Made by a program: the position numbers and the translations under genes. Shown piece after piece: positions 55,113 through 63,903 of a stretch of DNA of 64,000 nucleotides (within the stretch, counting starts at the first letter, position 1; each line of letters begins with the position of its first letter). Below the pieces are notes generated by a model. The model had not been told where the DNA came from, did not search any database, and was given only the letters and a program-made list of their open reading frames with translations. Source of the DNA: Paludisphaera soli (GTDB taxonomy: Bacteria > Planctomycetota > Planctomycetia > Isosphaerales > Isosphaeraceae); NCBI RefSeq assembly GCF_011064595.1, contig NZ_JAALJI010000017.1:90833-154832 (forward strand), in the 5' to 3' direction.

Positions 55113-55199
55113 GCCGTTCGAAACGCGAACGGGGCGGCCGCATTCCTCGGGCGCCCCGTCGGGGTGGGACCTTCGTTCGTCGCTCGTTCGACGGGGGGG
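55113..55199. repeat. 87-bp repeat, copy 1 (identical to 56653-56739)
   Basis: By reading, all 87 bases match 56653-56739. It contains the hairpin CCGTTCG-AAACG-CGAACGG (55114-55132, 7-bp stem) and a GGGGCG/CGCCCC stem (55131-55157). On the minus strand it lies directly after the coding remnant, as copy 2 lies after the complete gene. Confidence 0.85.
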
Positions 55200-55309
55200 G
55201 CAGTCGTCGATGCCGAGGCGGTCGAGGAGCTCTTCGAACTGGACCTCCACCGGCCCGCCGGGGTTCAGCGCGGCGAGGCCGGTGCAGCCGTCGTTCACCA
55301 GGAGCGACT
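55200..55309 (-). pseudogene. Truncated, deleted copy of the gene at 56740-57423
   Basis: Encodes NDGCTGLAALNPGGPVEVQF then EELLDRLGIDD, which are the residues before and after a deleted middle of the complete gene's C-terminus. The break lies at the direct repeat TCGAACTGG, which occurs twice in the complete gene about 160 bp apart, so recombination between repeats explains the deletion. The stop codon TGA is changed to TGC. Upstream similarity ends at 55309. Confidence 0.75.
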
Positions 55310-55453
55310 GTCTCCTGGCACGCGAGGCCGTCCACCGCCACGACGACGCCCGGCCGGGCTGGCCGCGGCACCGGGGCGGGCGGGGTGGGTTGCCGGCTTG
55401 CGAGGACCGAGGTCCGCTGACACTCCGTCCCGCTCACCCGGCCGGGAGCTCGC

Positions 55454-56140
55454 TCAACGCGGCGTGACGGTGACGATATACGTCGTGTCGATTGTGAAGT
55501 CGAACGGCGCGTAGGTGGCCTCGAAGTGGATCGTGTGCGTGCCCACGCTCAGCGGCGCGAGGAGCAGGAAGTATCCCTCGCTCACGGATGTGCCGGTCGC
55601 GGGGCCCGGCACCCCGATCATGTTGCTGGCCGGCACGCTGAATTCGTACTGCGGCGATTGCGTCCGATAGAGCTGTGGATCCCGGACGGGCTTGCCGTCG
55701 ATCTCGGCGCTCACGTCCGTCACGTCGTCGATGAACATCCTGGCGCAGTCCGCCTGTTCGGCCGCATCGGCCCCGAAGAACGGGGGCGCTTCGAGGTTGG
55801 AGCATTCCACCACGATGAGTGGGAAGAAGAGCGCGGTGCCCGCGGGGATGGTCACGTCGATCGTCACGCCGCCGGGCAATCCCGGCAGGAACCGGATGCC
55901 TTTCTCGTCCCCGAAGAGTTCGCCGGAGAACACCGGATGGTCTCCGTCGACCACGGGGATCGCGAGGGCGGCCTGCTGCCACTTCGCCTGCCACTCCCCG
56001 TAGGTCAGGCCCTTGAACTTGGCGTGGGGCGGGATCACCCCGGGGTTCCGGCCGCCCCCCTGCCCGAACGAGGTCGTGGGGACGATCGCGACCAGCACGA
56101 CGAGCGAGACCGATGCCAACCGCTTCGCGATGGGGCTCAT
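55454..56140 (-). CDS. Secreted hypothetical protein
   Basis: 228 residues from the ATG at 56138-56140 (GGAGAAAC upstream). A signal peptide (AKRLASVSLVVLVAIVPTTSFGQGG) is followed by KFKGLTYGEWQAKWQQAALAIPVVDGDHPVFSGELFGDEKGIRFLPGLPG and a beta-rich remainder with VPASNMIGVPGPATG and APLSVGTHTIHFEATYAPFDFTIDTTYIVTV, which looks like a beta-sandwich. Exported; function unknown. The closing pattern suggests an immunoglobulin-like or carbohydrate-binding fold, unproven. Confidence 0.65.
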   Translation of the reverse strand: MSPIAKRLASVSLVVLVAIVPTTSFGQGGGRNPGVIPPHAKFKGLTYGEWQAKWQQAALAIPVVDGDHPVFSGELFGDEKGIRFLPGLPGGVTIDVTIPAGTALFFPLIVVECSNLEAPPFFGADAAEQADCARMFIDDVTDVSAEIDGKPVRDPQLYRTQSPQYEFSVPASNMIGVPGPATGTSVSEGYFLLLAPLSVGTHTIHFEATYAPFDFTIDTTYIVTVTPR

Positions 56141-56652
56141 CTGGTGTTTCTCCGGGGCCGATCGGCCCGCTTCCTGGAGAAGCGTCCCTGCTTCGAAGGC
56201 CCCCCGTCTCGACACCGAGGCGGGGACGGCCGCCGTCCGACGCCGAACGAAGCCCGGGGGAACCGCACGCCGAGAGCGACCGTCGCAGGACCCGCGTGCG
56301 CAGGGGCGAACCGGGCTAGGAAGGGTGCGAGGCGGCGCGCGGAAGAACGGACCGAGGCCACGGGACGGCGCGTCCGAGCGAAGTCCGACGGGAGGAGCGC
56401 GCCGTAGGAAGTTCGACCGGTGGATGTTGTCGGGCGGCCGGGCCGCATGCAAGGAAAATCGCTATTTTGATGTTAAAAAACAAAAACTGATCGATCGTCG
56501 CCGCGACGGCTGCCATCCGGCCCTCGGCCGGCCGACGCCGATTCCCGGACCGTGCGGCCCGCCGTGGACGGCCCGCGACCGACCGGCACGCTCTCGTGTC
56601 CGAGGCCGGCGGGACGCCCGTCCGCCCTCCCGGCCCGTCTTCAGCGGACCTC
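56141..56652. other. 512-bp intergenic region
   Basis: No gene seen. It includes an A-rich segment at 56453-56490 (AAAATCGCTATTTTGATGTT then AAAAAACAAAAA), very unusual for this genome; it could be an upstream promoter region of the secreted-protein gene on the minus strand or a transcription end. Confidence 0.4.
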
Positions 56653-56739
56653 GCCGTTCGAAACGCGAACGGGGCGGCCGCATTCCTCGGGCGCCCCGTC
56701 GGGGTGGGACCTTCGTTCGTCGCTCGTTCGACGGGGGGG
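56653..56739. repeat. 87-bp repeat, copy 2
   Basis: Identical to 55113-55199. It starts immediately after the stop codon of the gene 56740-57423, on its minus strand, and holds the same two hairpins. It is probably the gene's 3'-UTR/terminator. Confidence 0.85.
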
Positions 56740-57423
56740 TCAGTCGTCGATGCCGAGGCGGTAGAGGAGCTCGTCGAACTGGTCGCGGTGCTCGTCGTCG
56801 GTCGAGTGGAGGTGCTCGGCCTCGGAGATGAACTTGAGGGTGTCGTCGCGGCGGAGGCCGTAGCCCTGGAGGATCTCCTCGAACGGGTCGAGGTCGTGGG
56901 CGTAGACGAAGAGGAGCTTGTGCTCGTCGAACTGGACTTCCATCGGCCCGCCGGGGTTGAGGGCGGCCAGGCCGGTGCAGCCGTCGTTCATCAGGAGCGA
57001 CTCGTAGTCGTAGAGGGTGCTCTTGAGGATGACGGTGTCCATGTGCTCGCGGTAGAGGTCGGAGTGGGAGCCGGGCTCGGAGTCGTGGCTGGACTCCATC
57101 ACCACGTCCACGACCTCGCCGAGCGGGTCGAGCAGGTCCATGAAGACGTCGAAGAGGCGGTCGGACGAGACCGAGGCGGCCAGCACGGGCATCTTGTTGC
57201 CGGACTCGGGGTCGCAATACACGTCGCGGCGGTAGCCTTCGCGGGGGACGACATCCAGGCCGATCGAGGGCCGGACGGCGTCGGTCAGCGAGAAGCTGCC
57301 GTAGCGTCCGACGCGGAGGTGGGCGTCGAGCTGCTCCTGGCTCAGGTCGTCGAAGCTGGTGCGGGGCATGCGGTCGGGATTGTTGCGCAGCACGCGCTCC
57401 AGGAAGCGTTGAATGAAGCTCAT
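56740..57423 (-). CDS. Conserved hypothetical protein
   Basis: 227 residues with a GGAGGGGGG ribosome site. It starts MSFIQRFLERVLRNNPDRMPRTSFDDLSQEQLDAHLRVGRYGSF. The central region has YRRDVYCDPESGNKMPVLAASVSSDRLFDVFMDLLDPLG and EVVDVVMESSH; the C-terminal part (DGCTGLAALNPGGPMEVQFDEHKLLFVYAHDLDPFEEILQGYGL) is rich in Asp and Glu. The protein looks like a soluble single-domain protein with no recognisable motif. A decayed copy with the same flank lies 1.4 kb away, showing past duplication of this gene. Confidence 0.75.
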   Translation of the reverse strand: MSFIQRFLERVLRNNPDRMPRTSFDDLSQEQLDAHLRVGRYGSFSLTDAVRPSIGLDVVPREGYRRDVYCDPESGNKMPVLAASVSSDRLFDVFMDLLDPLGEVVDVVMESSHDSEPGSHSDLYREHMDTVILKSTLYDYESLLMNDGCTGLAALNPGGPMEVQFDEHKLLFVYAHDLDPFEEILQGYGLRRDDTLKFISEAEHLHSTDDEHRDQFDELLYRLGIDD

Positions 57424-57625
57424 TGGAAAGGCCCCCCTCCTAAACTGCGTCGAACTAAGGGAATGTTTCGCTGAAAGTCCTCGGCTGCCGCGCCAAGCGG
57501 TCTCGGGACGACCCCGAGCCAAACCATCCCAGGAATCCGCTTGACACCGCGCCCAAGGGAGTCGAAACCCACCCCGGGGACGGTCGCCTTTCCATTGGCA
57601 ACGCTTCATTCGCCGTACCGGCTTC

Positions 57626-57634
57626 AATATACCA
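57626..57634 (-). promoter_or_regulatory. Extended -10 promoter candidate
   Basis: On the minus strand TGG-TATATT (57634-57626), an extended -10 motif. The leader to the ATG at 57423 would be about 190 nt. The other 700 bp of this gap show no gene. Confidence 0.4.
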
Positions 57635-58091
57635 TGCGTGTCGCCCGCCCATCCCAGCTAACCGAGCCTGTTGATGCTTCCTCAAAGTCGCGATCGAATC
57701 AGGCGGTCGAGGCGTCGGATCCGCTTCGAGCCGACCTCGTTTCCGGGATCGTGCGGCGAAAAGCTCATACAGCACATCGGGCGCCAGAGTTTCGGCCGCA
57801 TCCCCGGAAACCCTTGCCCCGGCAGCTCCTCGCGAAAACTTGAGCGGAGTTCTGGGAAAATATGGCCCCTGCCGCGAGCAAGTCAACCGTACAAGAAACC
57901 GGGGTTCATTTTGTAATCCTTTCCAGGGGGGCGGCAAGGCCGCGGCCGAGAAAGCGACGCCCCGGGGGTTTGGCGAAACGCCCCGCACGCCCCTCGGCGG
58001 AGTGCCGGATTAACGAGCCGGCCCCCGGCGCGTGACGCCGCCGGCGGGGCCTCGGGGACCGGGCGCGTCATGGCGTGCGGCCGACGCAACG

Positions 58092-58100
58092 TGGTATACT
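58092..58100 (+). promoter_or_regulatory. Extended -10 promoter of the M20 peptidase gene
   Basis: TGG-TATACT (58092-58100), an extended -10; transcription would start near 58107, 65 nt before the ATG at 58172. No -35 match, which is expected for extended -10 promoters. Confidence 0.5.
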
Positions 58101-58171
58101 GCCGGCCGGTTTGCGGGGCGAGGCTCGCCCCGGGGGTCGTCGCGGAGCGGGAAGCGGAAAAGGGGCCGTCC

Positions 58172-59545
58172 ATGAGCCTGGATCGTATCGACGCCTATCT
58201 CGAATCGCACGCGAGGGACTTCGAGGAGCAGCTCAAGGACCTGATCCGCATCCCCAGCGTCAGCGCCCAGCCCGACCACGACCCCGACACCCGCCGCGCC
58301 GCCGAGTTCCTCCGCGACGACCTCGCCGCCATGGGCCTGGACGTCGAGATCGTCGAGACCAAGCGGCACCCGATCGTCTACGCCGAGCGGCTGGCCGCCC
58401 CCGGCAAGCCGACGGTCCTCATCTACGGCCACTACGACGTCCAGCCGCCCGAGCCCCTGGAGCCCTGGACCTCGCCGCCGTTCGAGCCCACCGTCCGCGA
58501 CGGCAACCTCTACGCCCGCGGCGCGACCGACGACAAGGGGCAGATGTTCACCCACCTCAAGGCCGTCGAGGCCTGGCTCAAGACGGCCGGCGACCTGCCG
58601 GTGAACGTCAAGATCCTGATCGAGGGGGAGGAGGAGATCGGCGGGGCCAACCTCGAGGAGTTCGTCGCGAACAACCCCGAGAAGCTCGCCTGCGACTACG
58701 CCGTGATCTCGGACACCAGCCAGTTCGCCCCCGGCAAGCCGGCCATCACCTACGGCCTCAAGGGCCTGGCCTACTTCGAGGTCCACGTCCAGGGGGCGAA
58801 CCGCGACCTCCACTCCGGCACCTACGGCGGCGCGGTGGCCAACCCGCTCAACGCCCTGGCGACGATCCTCGACGGCCTCAAAGGCCCCGACGGCCGCATC
58901 CGGGTCGAAGGCTTCTACGACGCCGTCCGCCCTCTGGAAGACTGGGAGCGCGAGGCCTTCCGCAAGCTTCCGTTCTCCGAGGACGAGTTCCGCGACGAGT
59001 TGGGCGTGCGCGAGGTCTTCGGCGAGGAAGGCTACTCCACCCTCGAACGCAAGGGGGCCCGGCCGACCTGCGACGTCCACGGCCTCTGGGGGGGCTATTC
59101 CGGCCCCGGCCCCAAGACGGTGCTCCCCTGCAAGGCGGGCGCGAAGTTCAGCTTCCGGCTCGTCCCCGACCAGGAGCCGGCCGAGGTCGAGGCCCTGGTC
59201 CGCAGGCATCTGGAGAAGCACACGCCGCCGGGGGTGACGGTCGAGCTGATCAGCCACCAGGGGTCGCCGGCCGTGCTGGTGGACGTCGACAGCCCCGGCT
59301 TCCGCGCGGCCGTGAAGGCGATCGAGGCCAGCTTCGGCGTCGCCCCCCTCTTCATCCGCGAAGGGGGCTCCATCCCGGTCGTCGGCCTCTTGAAGAAGCA
59401 CCTGAAGGTGGACACCCTGCTTTTGGGCTGGGGCCAGAACGACGACAACCTGCACGGCCCCAACGAGAAGTTCTCGCTGGCCGACTTCCACCGGGGGATC
59501 AAGGCGAGCGCCCACCTGCTCGACGAGCTTTCGCGGGCCACCTGA
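58172..59545 (+). CDS. M20-family dipeptidase/carboxypeptidase
   Basis: 457 residues. Metal sites of the ArgE/DapE/ACY1 family are visible: YGHYDVQP (His87, Asp89), RGATDDKGQ (bridging Asp120), EGEEEIGG (general-base and metal Glu153-155), ISDTSQ (Asp181) and a late HGPNEKFSL (His). The central dimerisation domain begins near VHVQGANRDLHSGTYGG. It matches the dipeptidase subgroup with zinc or cobalt and cleaves dipeptides or related amides in the cytoplasm. It has no signal peptide. Confidence 0.92.
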   Translation: MSLDRIDAYLESHARDFEEQLKDLIRIPSVSAQPDHDPDTRRAAEFLRDDLAAMGLDVEIVETKRHPIVYAERLAAPGKPTVLIYGHYDVQPPEPLEPWTSPPFEPTVRDGNLYARGATDDKGQMFTHLKAVEAWLKTAGDLPVNVKILIEGEEEIGGANLEEFVANNPEKLACDYAVISDTSQFAPGKPAITYGLKGLAYFEVHVQGANRDLHSGTYGGAVANPLNALATILDGLKGPDGRIRVEGFYDAVRPLEDWEREAFRKLPFSEDEFRDELGVREVFGEEGYSTLERKGARPTCDVHGLWGGYSGPGPKTVLPCKAGAKFSFRLVPDQEPAEVEALVRRHLEKHTPPGVTVELISHQGSPAVLVDVDSPGFRAAVKAIEASFGVAPLFIREGGSIPVVGLLKKHLKVDTLLLGWGQNDDNLHGPNEKFSLADFHRGIKASAHLLDELSRAT

Positions 59546-59688
59546 CCGATCGGCCGGACCGGACCAGACCAGATCGAGAGACGAAGCGTCAGACCCGAAG
59601 ACGACGCCGGCCCCGCGAGAGACCTCGCGCCGGGCGGGTCGTCCCCCGGCCGGGCTCGGGCCCGCGGGGCGCGTTCAAGGAAACTCCC

Positions 59689-60975
59689 ATGCTCGACCTG
59701 AAATACGTCATCGCCAACCTCGACGCCGTCCGGCTCAACTGCCGGAACCGCAACGTCCCCGCCGACGTGCTGGAGGACCTGGAGCGGATCGCCGACCTGG
59801 AGGGGGACCGCAAGGTCGTCCTCTCGACCGTCGAGGACGTCCGCCGCCGCCAGAACGAGGTCGCCCAGTCGACCGGCAAGGAGAAGGACCCGGCGCGTCG
59901 GGCCGAGCTGATCGAGGCCGGCAAGCGCCTCAAGTCCGACGTGGCCGAGCACGAGGAGCAGCTCCGCAGCCTCGACGACGAGATCAAGCAGCGCCTCCGC
60001 CGGATCCCCAACCTCACGCATCCCGACGCGCCCGTCGGCAAGACCGAGGGGGACAGCAAGGAGCTGCGGAAGGTCGGCACGCCCCGCGCGTTCGACTTCC
60101 CGGTCAAGGATCATGTGGCGCTCGGCAAGGACCTGGACCTGATCGACTTCGAGACCGGCGGCAAGGTCGCCGGCTCGGGCTTCTACTTCCTCAAGAACGA
60201 CGCCGTGCTGCTGGACCTGGCGCTCCAGCAGTTCACGCTCCGGAAGCTCATCGGCCGGGGGTTCATCCCCATCACCACCCCCGACCTGGCCCGCAACAGC
60301 ATCCTCGAAGGGATCGGCTTCACCCCCCGCGGCGAGGAGACGCAGGTCTACTCGATCGAGGACACCGACCTGAGCCTCGTCGGCACGGCCGAGATCACCC
60401 TGGGGGGGATGCTCGCCGACGAGCTGCTCGACGAGGCGGCGCTGCCGATCAAGTACGTTGGCCTCTCGCACTGCTTCCGGACCGAGGCGGGCGCCGCCGG
60501 CCGGGCCAGCCGGGGGCTGTACCGCGTCCACCAGTTCACGAAGGTCGAGATGTTCGCCTTCTCCACCCCCGAGCAGTCGGGCGCGATCCACGCCGAGATG
60601 CTGGCGATCGAGGAGGAGATCTTCGGCGACCTGGGCATCCCGTACCTGGTCCTCGACATCGCCACCGGCGACCTCGGCGGCCCCGCCTACCGCAAGTTCG
60701 ACCTGGAAGCCTGGATGCCCGGCCGCGGCGAGGCCGGCGAGTACGGCGAGGTCACCAGCACGTCCGACTGCACCGACTACCAGGCCCGCCGGCTCAACAT
60801 CCGCTACCGCCCCGCCGGCCAGAAGGGGACGCGGTTCGTCCACACCCTCAACGGCACCGCCGTCGCCGTCAGCCGGGCGATCATCGCGGTGATGGAGAAC
60901 TACCAGCGCGCCGACGGCCGCATCGACGTTCCCGAGGTCTTGAAGCCGTACATCGGCAAGGACGTGATCGGGTAA
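59689..60975 (+). CDS. serS: Seryl-tRNA synthetase
   Basis: 428 residues, the usual bacterial length. The N-terminal coiled-coil arm (about 28-100, RIADLEGDRKVVLSTVEDVRRRQNEV, EEQLRSLDDEIKQRLRRIPN) recognises the tRNA long variable arm. Class II motifs: motif 2 SHCFRTEAGAAGRASRGLYRVHQF and motif 3 GTRFVHTLNGTAVAVSRAIIAVMEN. It charges tRNASer and also supplies selenocysteinyl-tRNA where present. It lies 143 bp after the peptidase gene, likely with its own promoter. Confidence 0.97.
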   Translation: MLDLKYVIANLDAVRLNCRNRNVPADVLEDLERIADLEGDRKVVLSTVEDVRRRQNEVAQSTGKEKDPARRAELIEAGKRLKSDVAEHEEQLRSLDDEIKQRLRRIPNLTHPDAPVGKTEGDSKELRKVGTPRAFDFPVKDHVALGKDLDLIDFETGGKVAGSGFYFLKNDAVLLDLALQQFTLRKLIGRGFIPITTPDLARNSILEGIGFTPRGEETQVYSIEDTDLSLVGTAEITLGGMLADELLDEAALPIKYVGLSHCFRTEAGAAGRASRGLYRVHQFTKVEMFAFSTPEQSGAIHAEMLAIEEEIFGDLGIPYLVLDIATGDLGGPAYRKFDLEAWMPGRGEAGEYGEVTSTSDCTDYQARRLNIRYRPAGQKGTRFVHTLNGTAVAVSRAIIAVMENYQRADGRIDVPEVLKPYIGKDVIG

Positions 60976-61020
60976 AATTCCAGAGGCTAAAGCAAGCACG
61001 CGAAACGTCGGCGTCATGCC

Positions 61021-61155
61021 TTCTCCCCTCGTGGGAGAAGGTGCCCCGCAGGGGCGGATGAGGGGGGCGAGGCGGTGAGCCGTCGCATCTTCGCCTCGTC
61101 CGCCTTGATGTCCCCCTCATCCGGCCTTCGGCCACCTTCTCCCACGAGGGGAGAA
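61021..61155. repeat. Dispersed inverted-repeat family, copy C (best preserved)
   Basis: The outer 23 bp (61021-61043 and 61133-61155) are perfect inverse complements, and each arm also folds on itself (TTCTCCC/GGGAGAA). Internally, GGGGCGGATGAGGGGG and CCCCCTCATCC repeat the pattern of copies A and B. Total length 135 bp, with no coding frame. It is a MITE- or REP-like element between serS and the next gene. Confidence 0.8.
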
Positions 61156-61218
61156 GGATGATCGACGACGGCGCTTGATTTGGAAGCCGGCCTGGAACGA
61201 ACCCCAGAAAGGCCGCCG

Positions 61219-61695
61219 ATGCCCCCTTCCCGCCGCCGAGTCTGGATCGCCGCGACGTTCGCCCTGGCGGCCGTCCTGGGCCTCAGGGGCTATCTGGTGT
61301 GGCGGCTGGGCATGACCATGGACGAGATGTACGGCACCGACGGCGTGCTGGAACGAGGGAGCCGATACGGGGCGATGCTGAAGGACGGCGTGGAAGCCAT
61401 GGGAGAAGGGCGATACGAGGACGCCGAGCGGAGCTACCGACAGGCCCTCAAGGACGCCTATCGCGAGAACCGATCCGTGGAACCTCGACGGGTGGGGAGC
61501 GACGTGCCGCCGCTCGAAGGCCTCGGCGACGCGCTCGCCGCGCAGGGGAAGCTCGCCGAGGCTCGACTTGCGTTCGACCGGGCGCTCGCGGCGGGCGTAG
61601 AAGAGTGGGGGCGGGATGACGCCCGCCTTCAGGAGATCGCGAGGCGTCGCGACGCCGCGTCGAAGGACCCCGGGGCGCCCGGCCCCACCCCCTGA
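61219..61695 (+). CDS. Membrane-anchored TPR-like protein
   Basis: 158 residues from the ATG at 61219. One N-terminal helix (IAATFALAAVLGLRGYLV), then a soluble part with two TPR-like helices: LKDGVEAMGEGRYEDAERSYRQALKDAYREN and LGDALAAQGKLAEARLAFDRALAAG. It should be anchored in the inner membrane with its repeat region on one side. A partner is not indicated by sequence. Confidence 0.7.
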   Translation: MPPSRRRVWIAATFALAAVLGLRGYLVWRLGMTMDEMYGTDGVLERGSRYGAMLKDGVEAMGEGRYEDAERSYRQALKDAYRENRSVEPRRVGSDVPPLEGLGDALAAQGKLAEARLAFDRALAAGVEEWGRDDARLQEIARRRDAASKDPGAPGPTP

Positions 61696-61755
61696 AACCA
61701 GACCGATGCTATCAGCAGGTCGATCCGACCGTCCGCGTCCGGAGGAGGGCGATAA

Positions 61756-61887
61756 ATGCGAAACCCGCTGCTTGTGCCCGACCTCCGCGTGTTCCCGAGG
61801 GACCAGCACCCCGGGACGGGCGGAACCGACGATGCCGCCCCGCGGCGAGTCCAGCGGCAGGCCGCCTGCCGGGAGGTGGTGAGATGA
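61756..61887 (+). pseudogene. Decayed copy of the mgtE 5' end
   Basis: An ORF of 43 codons starting MRNPLLVPDLR, preceded by GGAGGAGGGCG as in the real mgtE start at 62527. After residue 11 the copy jumps to FPRDQHPG, which is residues 25-32 of MgtE with changes; the missing 12 codons lie between two CTCCGC repeats, so the deletion is in frame. Similarity ends at about 61822. Its TGA stop overlaps the next gene's ATG by 4 nt. Confidence 0.75.
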
Positions 61888-62441
61888 CGATCGCATCAGC
61901 CCTCGCGCGCGAACCGGCCTGGTATGTTAAAATCCCCTTCCTCGTCGGCTGCGCCCTGCTGGTGCTGTCCTCCCCGATCTGGCTGCCCTTCGCCTTCCTG
62001 GCCGCCTGGCTGGTCGCGCGGCTGCAGGACATCCAAGAAAGACGGTTCGTCCGACGGATGAGGAAGTGCGGCCGCTACATCGAGTGGGCCGACCTGGAGC
62101 CCGCGCTGGAGGCGGGCGACGGGACCCTTGTCTTCGAGCAGGGCTACAAGCTACCGGTCCGCGTCTGGTGGACGCCGGACGACCTGCTCGTTTCCGCCCC
62201 CTGTCCGCCCCTGACCGACGAGGAATTCCAGAGGCTCGCCATGAAGTCTCGGCCCCACGCGTTCGTCGCCTGGTGCCACCGGCGGTACACCGACGAGGAA
62301 AGGGGGGCGGCCCTGCTGACGTCCCCCGCTGACTTGCCCGACGGATATTACCTCGCGCCGGCCTTTCGAGAGCGATGCCCGAGAATCCGGGCGATCGACA
62401 CCGTGTATTGTTATTTGGGCGATCGAAACTACGCCGCCTGA
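61884..62441 (+). CDS. Hypothetical protein with N-terminal membrane helix
   Basis: 185 residues from ATG at 61884 (GGGAGGTGGTG upstream). A hydrophobic region at about 15-45 (IPFLVGCALLVLSSPIWLPFAFLAAWLVARL) could be one or two helices; a soluble region follows (RYIEWADLEPALEAGDGTLVFEQGYKLPVRVWWTPDDLL and CPRIRAIDTVYCYLGDR). No recognised motif. The 4-nt overlap with the decayed mgtE fragment would couple its translation to that small ORF. Confidence 0.65.
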   Translation: MTIASALAREPAWYVKIPFLVGCALLVLSSPIWLPFAFLAAWLVARLQDIQERRFVRRMRKCGRYIEWADLEPALEAGDGTLVFEQGYKLPVRVWWTPDDLLVSAPCPPLTDEEFQRLAMKSRPHAFVAWCHRRYTDEERGAALLTSPADLPDGYYLAPAFRERCPRIRAIDTVYCYLGDRNYAA

Positions 62442-62526
62442 ACGCGACTCAGCCCCCGGCCTGCCTCGGACCTCGGTCTCGTGGGCCGAAAGCCACACAA
62501 GAGACCCAGCCCGGAGGAGGGCGAAA

Positions 62527-63903
62527 ATGCGAAACCCGCTGCTTGTGCCCGACCTCCGCATGATGCTCCAGGCGGGGGAGCAGGACGTGCTCCGCGAGTT
62601 CCTGGGGGACCAGCACCCCGGGCGCGTGGCCGAGTTCATCGAGGACCTGCCCGACGGCGACGGCGACTCCGTGTTCCGCATCCTGGAGCCCCGCGAGCGA
62701 GCCGAGGTCCTCAGCTACTTCGAGAACGACGAGCAGAACCGGCTGGTCGAGTCGATGCCCCCCAAGGAGGCCGCCGAGCTGCTCCGGGTGATGTCGCACG
62801 ACGAGCGCGCGGCGTTGGTGAACCGGCTCGACGAGGACTTCGTCGACGAGGTCCTCCCCAACCTCGCCCAGGCCGAGCGCGAGGACATCCGCCGCCTGGC
62901 CGGCTACGAGCCCGGCACCGCCGGCGCGGTGATGACCACCGACTACGTCATCCTGCCGGCCCACATCACCGTCCGCGAGGCGCTGGAGCGGCTCCGCCAC
63001 GAGGCCCCCGACCGCGAGACGATCTACTACTGCTACGTCGTCGACCACAACCGCCGGCTCATCGGCTTCGTCACCCTCAAGCGCCTGATCCTCGCCCGCC
63101 GCTCGGCCGTGATCGAGGAGATCATGCAGCGCGACGTGATCCACGCCAAGGTCGACGACGACCAGGAGCCCGTCGCCCAGACGATCGACAAGTACGACTT
63201 GCTCGCCCTCCCCATCGTCGACGGCGAGGACCGGCTGGTCGGCATCGTCACCCACGACGACGCGATGGACATCCTCCGCCGCGAGCAGACCGAGGACATC
63301 CTGAAGTTCGGCGGCGTCGCCCCCGACCCCGAGGCCGACACCGTCCCCTACTGGCAGAGCAGCGTCCTGACGACCGTCCGCCGCCGCATCAAGTGGCTGA
63401 TGCTGTTGTTCCTGGCCGAGAACCTCACGACGCCGGTGAACGAGCACTTCCAGTGGACGATGGACTCCGGCCAGGCCCCGGCGCTCTTCTTCTTCATGGC
63501 GCTTTTGACCGGCACCGGCGGCAACGCCGGCAGCCAGACGGTCGGCACGGTGATCCGGGGGATGGCGCTGGGCGAGATCAAGCTCTCGCAGACCCTGGCC
63601 GTCGTCGCCCGCGAGTGGCTCAACGGCCTCTGCCTGGGCTTGATGCTGGGGACGGCGGGCTTCTTCTACATCCACTTCTGGCGCCATCAGCCGTGGGACG
63701 TGTCGGGGGTGGTCGGCCTCTCGCTGTTCGGCGTCTGCATGTGGTCGAACGTCATCGGCTCGCTCGTCCCCCTGGCCGCCCGCCGCGTGGGGATCGACCC
63801 GGCCGTCGTCTCCGCGCCGTTCATCAGCACCCTCGTGGATGCCACGGGGCTGGTGATCTACTTCACCATCGCCATCTTCCTGCTGGGGCTGGTCAAGCAC
63901 TGA
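62527..63903 (+). CDS. mgtE: MgtE-type magnesium transporter
   Basis: 458 residues with GGAGGAGGGCG upstream. The N-domain of helical repeats is about 1-130; two CBS domains lie at about 138-255; then the connecting helix and five membrane helices. GGNAGSQT at 331-338 and the pore motif FISTLVDATG with Asp438 are hallmark positions. MgtE is a Mg2+-gated channel in the inner membrane; the cytoplasmic N- and CBS domains sense Mg2+. A decayed 5' duplicate lies upstream at 61756. Confidence 0.95.
   Translation: MRNPLLVPDLRMMLQAGEQDVLREFLGDQHPGRVAEFIEDLPDGDGDSVFRILEPRERAEVLSYFENDEQNRLVESMPPKEAAELLRVMSHDERAALVNRLDEDFVDEVLPNLAQAEREDIRRLAGYEPGTAGAVMTTDYVILPAHITVREALERLRHEAPDRETIYYCYVVDHNRRLIGFVTLKRLILARRSAVIEEIMQRDVIHAKVDDDQEPVAQTIDKYDLLALPIVDGEDRLVGIVTHDDAMDILRREQTEDILKFGGVAPDPEADTVPYWQSSVLTTVRRRIKWLMLLFLAENLTTPVNEHFQWTMDSGQAPALFFFMALLTGTGGNAGSQTVGTVIRGMALGEIKLSQTLAVVAREWLNGLCLGLMLGTAGFFYIHFWRHQPWDVSGVVGLSLFGVCMWSNVIGSLVPLAARRVGIDPAVVSAPFISTLVDATGLVIYFTIAIFLLGLVKH

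Noticed and set aside
61756..61887. Novel 43-residue peptide gene
   Set aside because: Its first part and ribosome site are a duplicate of mgtE, so I call it a remnant; a leader-peptide role is only noted as possible.
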